Below are positions 9,400 through 21,100 of a DNA stretch of 64,000 nt, one piece after another; position 1 is the first letter of the stretch; every line of letters starts with the position of its first letter. The stretch comes from Antennarius striatus (Eukaryota > Chordata > Actinopteri > Lophiiformes > Antennariidae). Location: positions 15,713,501 to 15,777,500 of the forward strand of contig NC_090796.1 of NCBI RefSeq assembly GCF_040054535.1, given 5' to 3'. Made by a program: the position numbers and the translations under genes. Below the pieces are notes generated by a model. The model saw nothing but the letters and a program-made list of their open reading frames with translations. It made no database searches and had not been told where the DNA came from.

Positions 9400-12300
9400 A
9401 CCTGAGAAACTCCAGGAATGCGTCGGAGGCTGTTTTCTTGATGGCGTGTTGAAGGACAGCGATGATCCACCCGCCTCACCCCCACCACAGGGCTCCACTT
9501 GCCCCCAGACACTGACCTGAGCTGATAGGCATCGGGTGGGGTCGTGGCCTGAACCACATCTCGCTTTATTGTTTGGAAATATTAGGAGAAAAACCACTGA
9601 ACTGGGTGACCCCTGGCTGCGTACGGAAGCCTGTGAGGTTCATTACTCTTTTTAAAGTCAGGATCAGCTGATTTCCTGCACGTTTTTCTTTCCAAAACCG
9701 GAAGTTTCAACAAATGTTATTAAGGGGGGGGGGGGGTTTCCTGTTTTTTTTTTTCCATCATTATCTCTGGATTTATCTGCCGCTGTGGCGTAACTTGTGA
9801 CGCCGGTGACAGCGGGACGCAGCGCAGACCTTAATGCCGCGTTCAGTTGTGCATGAATGGGAGCAGCCTGCGCGCAGCAGCCCCCCGTGGAAGTCTAAGT
9901 GGAGCATTTTCCCCTCGGTTCAGACTTTCAATTGCGACTAATGCGATTTCTGAAGCCCTTCAGAGAAGATAGAGATGTCAATTATTCCATTTAAGAGCCT
10001 CAATTCGTTCTAATGGCTTCTATCTGCTTCTGCGGCATCCTGGAAATGATTAGTCCGGATTGGTTAAATGAAGTAACTCATTCCCGTGATTGTCAATAAT
10101 GAGTCCTGTCTTTGACGTTGGATTCGGACAGCAGCTCAATATGAAAAGGGATTCATTTGGGGGTGGGGGTGGGGGTGTAATTACTAGCCGTGAGGAGGGG
10201 TTGCAGTGAATTACCTCATTTCCTGTCATCTGCAGCTTCCGCTAAATTGGAAAATTGGGGTTCTTTGAACGCGCGTCAAGGTTTCGCTGTCTGCTGATTT
10301 ACAGGAAGTTATTTTTAAACATTAAAAGAAATTTTTTGAACAGAAAAATATTTCAAAATGCGCGATTTCAAGGAAGCGCAGCCGATAAATCTGTTGCATT
10401 TCTCCAGCAGTATCTTCCTCCATCTCCTCCATCCAGCTGCTGAAGAAACGCAGGAAAACGATTCGGATGTGCGTCAAACCGTTACCATAATTAAAAAGGC
10501 TGTTATTTTCTCGTTAGAATAACTATTAATTATTAATATCTTCTTCAGTTTCACAACGCGCGGCAGCTTCCAGTAAAGTCATGATGTCAAGTCATTAAAA
10601 ATGACAAGGTAATTAAATTAAATTGACATTATGACTGTTGACACAGTTCCAATTACATTATTTAATTGGGTCAGCTGACAAAAATACTAAAAAATGAAAT
10701 TGTGAATGTCTTAAAAGGAGTGAAATATATAATAATCTCAATAATCTCAAAAATAATAACACATTATAAAGCTGAACCATAAAATAATTGAAGAAAAATC
10801 ACATTTTTGGAAAGTGAGGTCTAATTGGAACATCCTAACAAATTTATATCAAAAAACATTTTTATATATGAGCTTTAATTTGTATAATTATGGCTAAATA
10901 CAGAATTTATTCATGCAGATTCTTAAATCATAAGATTAATAAAAAAATCTAATTTTTTACGTAGGAGTATGAAAATCCTGAAAGGCCGTGTGTATCACGT
11001 ATGGTACTCGGTTTTAAAGGGTTAATACAATATACATATATATTTAAAACAGATTTAAGTTAAAACACACTTTCTAAAGCAGCCAGTCTGACTGGTGTCA
11101 GGATGTGAACATAGGAGCAGATTGGGGGGGGGCAGCATCGGTCCAGACGGCCTCATGTTCCTCCGTCACTCGGGGTGTCTGCACTAAAACATTTCACAGA
11201 TCTGATCGTCCCGTAAAGACCCGGCGTCCCGTTGCCGGGACGTCTCAGCTGGGGAGGGAAACCTGAGCTCCCCTCCCTGTTCTTGCCACAACACCTCCCT
11301 TCAGAGCTGCCCCTGCCCCCGGGGGAGGCTTTTAAAAGGGCTTTGGTGGCCGAGACAACATCTCCTTGAGAGCATTGTAGTTACATTAGAGGCTAATTAG
11401 GCGGCGGAGCTCAAGGCCATGTAACCACTGCTGGGGTGTCACGCTCTCAGCCATCCATCTCTGAGCAGGTAGCGGAGGGGGCCGACTGGAGGAGGAGGAG
11501 GTGTTCACCTGGGACGGGGTTGTTGTAAATCAGACGTCTCTAACGGTGACAGGAGGGTCACGGGATTTGAGGTGGGGGGGGTTTGCCTCCTGGTCTTTGC
11601 AGATTGACGAGCCGTCAGCATGAAACCAGATTGAATTTATCCCCCCGATCACCTTCTGCTCCGCTCGGCTCCTGGTTTGCAGGACGACTCGGAAAGGACG
11701 GGCGAGAAGACTTTATGGGATGGGGGAGTGATCCGTCGAGGTCCGATGGGGATCTGAATAAAGGGAGGGATGGGACTGTATTGTTAGCGATGCCGAAAAG
11801 GTTTTTTTTGGGGGGGGGTTTTCCCTCGGTTTTGTGTGACGATCCTTAGAAATACATCGTTGGGTTTGTGCTCTTTAAGTGCTTTATTCATCTTTTTTCG
11901 CCAACAATGAGACAAAGCTCGACGGTTCCTGCCGATGATGGACCACCCATCCCATGTATAGGGTGTCACACCAGGGTGTCGATCTCCTCCGGGGGTGGGG
12001 GGGTGAAACTGCAAACACTTGAACACAACCGATCCCACAGAGAGACACCTGACAGGTGCGGCGAGACGTATTCCACTTGAAAACGTAGAACCCGTCGCAT
12101 TGTGTCGGTGATTTGCGGTCGGCTTTTGGAGCGACAGGTTGTTTTTCTGGATTTTTATTGTGTGTAAATTCCGTCCCGGGGGGTGGGGGGGGTGGTGTCT
12201 TGTTATCCTCATTTTAACTAAAAATCAAATTGCATGCCTTTTTCAGGGCAGTTTCTTTGTACTCCCTCCACGCCCGTCATGTTTAATGGGTTCATGGCCA

Positions 12301-15300
12301 GGGGGGGGGGCAAGGGTTACAGCTTGTCCTTCCTGCAATTAGCATTCACGGTTAGCTTAGCAGAACTAATGCACCTCATCTTTGAGGCTCAGGTTCACCC
12401 CCCCCCCCCCCAGTGAGCCTCCAAGCGAGATTCATCCACCTGCTCGGATCCATTTCAACCAGACTGGATGCTGCATTTCAAGGGAACGATCAGCCAATCA
12501 AGTTGAACGTTGAAATCCACACACGGACGTCAGTTCTAACATCCGTGGTCCTCGATTTCACGTCACGGATCAAACTTCCCCTTCAGACGTTTGTTTCTTG
12601 TGTCAGGAGGGGGGGGGAACGCCGCCTCTGTTGTGTTGGCATCTTCTTGTGTGACATTTAGGTCAAGACTTTGTGATGTCACCACGGCGACACCGCCGCT
12701 ATTGTGGCGGCAGCTGGGATCTCATGGGTCTAAAGTGACACGACTGTTTTTTCCTTCGCTGCCTTGTGTAATTTTATATAGTTTATGCATGATTACGTAC
12801 AAAAAAAAAAGGTCGATTTATAAAATGACGCAAATCTGCTCAACAAAAAAACCCCAAAACCCCATCAAACTAAAATGATGCATGGATTTTAGGAAAATAA
12901 AATTCAACCAAAAATGAAAATTCAAACTTGATCTTCTCGCCACCAGACTGATGGGAAGATTGCATCGCAGAATTCTTCAACACAACTTAAAGAGATTGGG
13001 ATTTATTTATTTAAAAAGTAAACACTAAATGAGCCTCAGCTCCTGTGATGTCATCGAGCCGCGGCCCTGAGACCCCAAACCGAGTGGAAAAGAGGTTCTT
13101 TTTTATATTTTAAAACTCCTCATCTTCTTTAATTGTGCAGAAGAACGCTGGATGCTGATTAGATTTGTTGAACTGTCCCTGAAAATGAAAATAATTTACC
13201 GTAAAGCCATTATACATATTAGCAGAGCTGAAAGGAGCCCATCCCGTGGCGACACGCCCTCTGAATCTAGAGGTCAGCAACAGAAGTGAAAGCTAATATT
13301 ACTATTAGTGACTTTGTGATGTTTTCCCCGTTTCTAAACTTCAACCTGTGGTTAAGCAGGGAAAAATCAATGTTATTGAATCTATAATACATTTGTCATT
13401 TCCTAAGTGCATTCTGTCTGAGTGATCAGTGCATTACCGTCCGATCAATAACACACACACAAAAAAAGACGCGTTCTCATAAACAGCTTTTGATTATTGG
13501 ACATAATTAACGTCTCTGAATGCGGTGAAGTGAAACGCTGTTTTTGCCATCGACTCCTGAACAAACTAATGTGAACGCAGCGATCAATGCATTCATCTGC
13601 GGATGTTTCTGTTGGTGAAGTCTGGCTCTAACTCATCTTTGTCCGCGCATTATATTATTATTGATGGCTCTAGCCCCCCGGGCCCGGCCCATTTGTTTTT
13701 CAGATTTGTGACAGAATGCTGGATGGAGGTTTCTTCTGCTCGCAGCTCGCTTTGATTTCTCTATTGATCATCATACCTCCCAACAATCTGGCGCCTGACA
13801 CATTTTGACAACATTATGTGGAGCAGGTCAGAGAGGACGGCGCTAATGAAAGCCGCTGATGGATGCTGTTGTCCGCAGCATTTCATCTAGCCCATACTAC
13901 AAACAGCTTTCATTGTGGTGATCGGGAGGAAACGCAAAGTAAACGACACAGGTGAGTAAAAAAAGTTTGAAAAATGAATCAATAATGAGATTTTACTGAT
14001 CATCATCTGGATCCAGCATGTTGACCTTTGAGGGATCAATGATTGGACAAATATGACACAAATAAATCACCAATTTTCAATAACTCAAAATGATCTGGAC
14101 TGACCTGAGATCAGATTGAAACGGACTAGAAGTCAAATTTATCGTTTTAACATTCTAATCTGGATCCTAATAAAAAAATCTATTATAATTTATCTTTTTT
14201 ATTTATTATCCAAGCACGATTTTTATTTTTTGCCAATTGCCAATAATCAATAGTCTGCAGGTGTGAGCAGTGAAGGAGTGGAACCGTGACCTTTGGCCTC
14301 ACATCACAGATCTTTCATTACATTTGTGGGTTGATTTAATCCACAAAAATAGATCTGAAGTGGAATAAGCCCATAAATTTGGTCGTCATGGCGATCCATC
14401 CTGGGAGGATAAAAGTGAGCAGGTATTTTAACACGTCTGGATTTCTCTTAGAAAGGAGGCAGAAAATGACATTGCACCAAAAGAAATAAAGAAAGGAAGA
14501 AAGAAAGGAAGAATCTCATTCTGCGCTGAGGGAGAAGCCGTACAGGAGAGGTCTGAACACCAGGCGTGAAGTGAGCCGTCTGACTGCCAGCGCCATCCTA
14601 ATGCATCCCCTACTCAATAGCCGAGGATGATGGGAGAAAGGAGCGCCTGTGCGAGGCGCTCCAGTAATTGGCGAGGAAGCTTCATTTCATTCACTCCTGT
14701 ACATCTTTTGTTGCACTGTGGCTTTTTTTTTTTTTTTTTTTTTTACAAGTGTGCTGCTTTTGAGAGTCGCCTCATAAACGTCTAATTTCTGCAGCACACT
14801 TACTTTATTTTCTTCACGCAACACAATCGAAAGAATTTTTCTTTTTCCTTTTTTTTTGCTGCACACTGAAGCGCATTAACAGAACCTTTAATTACACCTT
14901 GATGATGCTTTCCTGAATTCTGAACATCTGTAAAAAAAAGGTGGAGAAACATTTATTCTCTTCTGCTTTCACACCAAAGTACGGTCAGAGAATAGAGGCT
15001 GTTGGCATGAGAGGGACAGTCTGTCTCCTTTCATTATCACATTGTGGTCGTTCTATAAAAGCCTGCAAAGTGTAGCTTCTAGTCATGTTTTCACAATTAC
15101 TCTTCATTCTGTTGTAAAATGCATTAACAGATTTTTTTTTTTTTTTACTGTATCACATCAGTGCGTTTTCCCCTCATAAGCGCTCTTAACCTCCTGATAC
15201 ATCATCTTTATATGAATGTGAAGGGCGAAACCCGGCAGCCCGGTCCTCTCTCTGCGTTTTTAGAACATCTTTTATTTATCCGGGCACTTATATGTTTAAA

Positions 15301-15339
15301 CAGCTCTAACCTACTAGATTGATGTTGTGTTCCTGAACC

Positions 15340-15358
15340 CCCCCCCCCCCCCCCCCCC
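15340..15358. repeat. Poly-C tract
   Basis: Uninterrupted run of about 19 C residues; length is probably polymorphic or assembly-sensitive. Confidence 0.85.
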
Positions 15359-16804
15359 GTGGCGCCAGAAAATCACCAAAAAAAATGAAAATTATCATCA
15401 CTTTGCCTCCACGCTGATGGAAAGTAGGCGGGAACTCGCTTCAAAAACCAAAACCGGATCAAACGATTTAGGTGTGAAAACGGCTGAACAATCCCAGCCT
15501 GACCTCCACTGGACTAGGAATGAGAAGATAAGGACTTTGGATGAATATTAATGTTGGTGTGGAGTAATTCCTTACATTTTCAACCCAATCTCCTCACAGA
15601 TGCCACAAACTGCACCTAAGGTGACATAATTTTTTTTTTTTTTTAAAAAAAGCAGAACCGATGTCTGCCTGATCAGAATCGGTCAAGCTGAAGGAGGGAG
15701 AAATGGCATCAGGTGAAAGCAGAAAGTAGAATCAGGTATTTAAGCATTCTGGTGCAGGATTTCCTTCTAAATGGATGTATTTGAGACAAATCTGCACAAA
15801 GCAAAGGTCAAAGCGGTCACCTGACCCCACAACCATCCAATGGCGAGAGGTCGCAGCAGGACAAACGGTCTGACTGCAGGGTTGAGACTTGTACATCTAC
15901 GCCTCTCAAGTCTTTATATCAAAACAGAAGACTCACAGATGGTCAGGTTATCTGCAGGTAATTGCATGAGGTCCCAAAAGCAAAGCTACATATTTACAAG
16001 CTGATTGTGTTGCGCTATGGATCGGGTATAATTCGATATCCGGGAGAGGATTTCCCTTCAAAACAGAAAGCTCATTGATTCGGTTTCCAGAGGAATTGCA
16101 GCCTGGATGGGTTTACCTTGTTACCTTGTCGCACTATGTTCTGGTCTGATCTCCATGTCCATTTCCGCTCAGCGTCCCCTCCCTTCTCGCCATCGCTCAG
16201 CCCAACAGAGTCGGCTTTGTCCCTGTGGCCAGTCATCCATTTCTAATATCCAGTCCTTTGCTGCACTGGAGACCTGAAGCATGCTTTCAAAGGGCAGCGT
16301 GAGCTGTTGATGGATGCTTCCCCCCTCCACCCCTCAACCCCCACAATTCCTAAATGAAGCTTTGAGGAACCCATGAGACCCAGTAGTAAAAAAAAACAAA
16401 AACGACTGAATATTATAGATCATTCAGATTCATAGAATAGAATTCATTTTTTATTACGAGACCAGAGAGTACAAATAAATGTTAAGGTAAAAACGACTAC
16501 AAAACACGCACACGGATGAATTAAACCATCACGCCTGAACCAATCCACTCATGGATGAGTTTAACAATCATGCTTCTAACGTTGGCTTGATGCTCAAAGT
16601 GCTTAAAGTTAAAAAAAAAAGTATTAAAGTATAATAAAAACCACAGTATAAAACCTGCATGCGCCCACCGCTAACCATCACGTGTGGTTCACTTGCCTCT
16701 AATCCGAGATCAGTTGAGAAATCAGTCCCTGATGACACTCTTTGAATTTAAAAATTCAATAATATTAAATTCAGAAAAACACAAACAAAAGACACCACAA
16801 TTTA

Positions 16805-16807
<3 letters not shown>

Positions 16808-16836
<29 letters not shown>
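16808..16836. repeat. (CA)n microsatellite
   Basis: About 14 CA units in the bub3 to NERD-like gene interval. Confidence 0.95.
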
Positions 16837-18141
16837 TTTTAAAAAAAACCCAGAATCCTATCATCTGTGTAGAAACGTTTCACGTCGCTTGGATGGTATC
16901 GTTTGAGTCGGGAGGTTCGTCAGAGCATTTCAACGACATCTGAGCTTTATATGATGTAAAGAAAACTTAAAAAAAAAAAAATTTAAATAAAAAAAACTTA
17001 ACCCGAACTCTTATTGAGGTTCATGATAACAAATACATTTGCTAATCAATCTACGGTTGCTACCGTCCCAACTTGTTGGATAATGGTTAGATCAAGTGTA
17101 TAATAGTAACATACAGAATAATACGGCGTGTTATTACATTCTGGTTTGTTTTACGAAGCATTGCAACTTTTTTTGGAGCCTGGAAACAATTAAAAACGAT
17201 CCGGCCCTCAGGTAAAAAAAAAAAAAAACACCCTTTGAAAAAAGAAAGTGAGGAGCTCGAGTAGAGCGTAACGTGGTTTCAGGTGGGGAGATGCCGTCCG
17301 AGGAGATAGCATCGGCACAGAGAGCTCCTTCTATTGCATTAGCTGAAGGCACTGATATCTTGATGGAAATAACTTCATTTTGGCCGCTACCAGGCACAGT
17401 AAATACAATTGCTAGCTGTTAGCGCAGCTGCGCCGAGCCCGGTAACTGATGGAAAGTGACTCAGACACAGTTATGAATGGTGCTGGTTTTGGCTGCGCCT
17501 GTACTTTCTTGAATGTGTTATCTCCTGCGGTGCGGTGGAGCATATTAATAAAGCACCTTACAGTCACACCCCCCCCCAAAAAAACAGACCGTAAATCAGA
17601 GGCAGCGACAAGTCCGGCCCCTCGCCGGGTTTTACCCAACACGATGAACAGATTACACACTTCAGGGCTGAACTGATGTGACACGATCAGCCGGAATAAT
17701 GATGAATTAATGGGGAGTGTAAAGTGAGGGCCAGCCCTAGAAATTAAAAACAAGAGAAAATTAACCAGGCTAATTGTCTGAAGCGACCCTCATTTGCATA
17801 ATGTTACCGACGGGGACAGACGGGCCTGATTTTACAGTAAACGCTCTTAAAGGTAGAGTTCCAAGAAAAAAAAATTAAATATAACGTCAAGTAACATAAA
17901 GATGCTCATTAACCCATGAAGTTCCCATCTTCTGTGGCTGATTTGGTGCTGATGCTAAGATGCTAATTGATGCAAGATTTACCGGGTTATAAATTATTAT
18001 TGAACTAGACAATCAGATTTTGAACAACTACGAGAAAACACAACAAGAAAAGGCACTTTGTAAGAAAAAAAAAAAAGCTTAAATTAAAAAAGGAGTATCC
18101 CTCCCCCGCCCGTCCCGTCCCGCTTACTGCCACACCCGCCG

Positions 18142-21100
18142 TCACTCGCTGAGCGTGATGCTGTGGATGCTGTTGGCGGGGATTTTGGCGTCCGCTTCCT
18201 CGCCGCTGACCCTGAAGATGACGAAGGTGTTGGAGGGGATGGTGGCGGTGGCGTTCAGGGTCTTACCCAGCCAGCCGTCAGAACCACGCTTGTACATTTT
18301 CACCGTTACCTGCAAGGAGGGGGGAGGAGGAGGAAAAACAGACAGAAAGCGAAGGTTAGAGAGTGGAAAGTGGAGCGATGTTGCCGGGGTCATGACCTCT
18401 TGACCTTTGGCTGGAGGTAAGCAGACACTCGTGAGTTTCAGTTTGACCTACAAGCTGTTGTTTGGACTCAAGAACCGACGGGGAAATCACAAACGACATC
18501 AAGTCACGTTCGACTGGCCAGCATCATCTTCATCGTTATTTTAACAGGTAAATAAATCGGTTATCAGCGAAAACAGCTGGAATTTAAAAAAAAAATCATT
18601 CCTAAACTCGGCAGAAATATTGTACAACTCTTTAGGAACGATGATCAACATGTAGGCATCTAAAAAAAAATCAACCCGCTTTTCAAGGTGAGCGTTTTTA
18701 ATTCCACTCTGCATCTTGAATGGAGTCACACCACTCTTGATTTTATGTAGGTTGTAGGGCATAATACGTTTTAACACGACATCAGAACGGCCCTGTTATG
18801 TTTGAGCCTGACAATGGAGGCCTTAACTAGATTTAGACATGCAGGTAATTGAACTACATCCATTTTTAAAAAAGAATGCCTCGCAGCATCTCTTGTTTGG
18901 CTGCATTTACAGGGATAACAGAATATTACGGTGCCTTTTCACAGTTCCATTTTCTTTCACTTCAGCATTAGGCAATTTTTCAATTATTATTATTTTTTTT
19001 TCCATGCTCTTTCATCCCCAGCTCTCCATAATGCCTGGGCCTTTTAGTTAATGGCAGCGACAGTCAGAGCCCAGTATATCAGCCCTTGTCCATTTTGCAG
19101 GTCATTGTGGGAGCCCAATAGGCCTTTTATTACACCGACATCAAAAGGCAGATAAGCATTAGAGGTGGGGAAAATACCCTGCACTAGATATGTTCCCTCT
19201 TTCCTTTGTCTGCTATTGAAAGTGATCATTTTAATAGTGAAGAGGTTGCTGAGCTCCGGGGCTGATGGGAAGAGCGACACCCCTGACAGCCCACGAATGC
19301 GTGCCGAGTCGATAACACACCGCCAGCAGCCCAGCACACCCTCAACACCTGCACACTCTTGCTGCTAACCTAATTATCTGCAACAAAGACCGCCGCGATT
19401 TCACACACACATCCTTCCACCATTTACTTACCTATTACCGTGCATTAAAAACAAGGCAGAGAGAGAGAGGGGGAAAAAAAAAAAAAAAAAAAAGGGAACA
19501 ATTGCGTCTTATATTGCAGCCTTGGCCGAATGCCACATGGCTCGCGCGACAATAGCGTCAGACACTTCACAAGCGAAAGTGAGGGTCTATTAATTGGGGG
19601 ACGCATGGAGAAGTCGCTTCGTGACAGCTGGTGGCAGAGAAGCACATAAAACCGACACAAAGACGTCTACAGAGGATTGTTCTAACAAAATCACGGCCGC
19701 TCGTGACAGTTGGTCATCAGCGTTTAAATAATTTAATGGAACCGATGTCCAGTGATTCCATCTTTGTCGAGCTGCAGAGGCGCAAACACGATGCTGCCGA
19801 GTTCATCCTGATGCACATCTGAAAAGTTTGCAACACTTATCCCTTTTTTTTTTTTTTGTTAAACCCAGGATTTGAAAAGGTTCTGGTGTATTCGCAGTGT
19901 CATAAAACACAAAGAACACGTGTCTCCAGCGTGATTCAGATGGATTTTCCAGAACTTTGAGGTGCAGTGGAAACGTAAACCACAAAGATTAGGAGGAATT
20001 TCCTCAGGTAAATAAATTCCTGCTAATAAAAGTTGCAGGAAATGATCCTGATTTGCTGATGGAACACAACTTCTTTTTGGATGGAGACCTGCCGTGTTCC
20101 AAATTAAGGACCCTGAGGAACTCCTATGGGTATATGGAACCATGATGAAGAATACGGATCCATTTTTTACCCAAATATAAATCTTAACTTTCACAGAAAC
20201 ATAAAAATCCATGAAAGTCCCCAGAAGCTGCATGATTTCAACCGACCTTCTCGGTTATCGTACTGCAGTCTGATTCAGACTGGCCCTTTCCCAGCCTTTA
20301 ATTTGGATTTTTTTCATACTAATGGAAAAACATTTAAAATAGACCATTTCTTAGCAAAAATGTGATCCAGAATCTGCATCAATACCCAGATTTGCTTTGA
20401 AGTTTTTGATCAAACCTACGTCAAACTTCCCGCCACAAACAAGAAAAGAGAATAATAATACAAGTTGATATTTAAGAAGCAGAAAAAGAGTTCAGCGTGC
20501 TCTGAAAGGAGAAATCAAAATGCACTGAGCATCCCGAGGTTAAAAAAAAGAAGAAGCTTTTTTAAAGGCGTACCAGAAGCGTGCGAGTCATCGCCACGTC
20601 AAGCACAGGCAGGCCTGAATGCGTTGGAAGCTTCACGGCGAGGACAGCACCCTTGGGGCGAAGGTTGGGTGTCGCACAAAAGGTGAGCTCGCCTAACCGT
20701 CTGCCTCTCACTTTCTGTGTCGTGTGAATGACATCACCGCTCACATTTCAACAACAGCGGTTCGGGGCCTTCTTTATTTACCGTCTGCAAAGTAGTTTTA
20801 AAAGAAAAATCCCGCCTCTGGTTCACCTTTTGAACCCGACTCCCGAAGGCGCGGGCTGGGTCGTCTCCGTCGCCGTGACTACACGGTAGGTCATCAAACG
20901 TTTTAAAGCGTAGATGTGATTATCCCGGCTGATGAATCACTTAGAGGGGGGGGGGGGTGTGTCACCGCCTGCATGTACACCCATTCACCAAAGTTCAGAT
21001 TCCTCTCTGATAAAGCCCAACAATCCCCAGTGGCGGATCAGTCAGCGCGGGCCGTTCACCTGGAGGCACAGGTGCAGGGTTTCAGGTGAACTCTGAGTGA

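Larger units (their letters stand above)
9400..18141. other. Gene-free interval between bub3 and the NERD-like gene
   Basis: No supported exon on either strand in 8.7 kb. It contains poly-G, poly-C and poly-T tracts (about 9724-9736, 12399-12410, 14727-14744, 15340-15358) and a (CA)n tract at 16808-16836. Interspersed are complex, motif-dense blocks with the look of conserved non-coding elements: about 9890-10130, 11330-11470, 13640-13940, 14520-14720 and 17630-17840. Conservation cannot be measured here. The blocks were picked for lack of simple repeats and density of homeodomain, POU and bHLH-like motifs. Confidence 0.4.
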
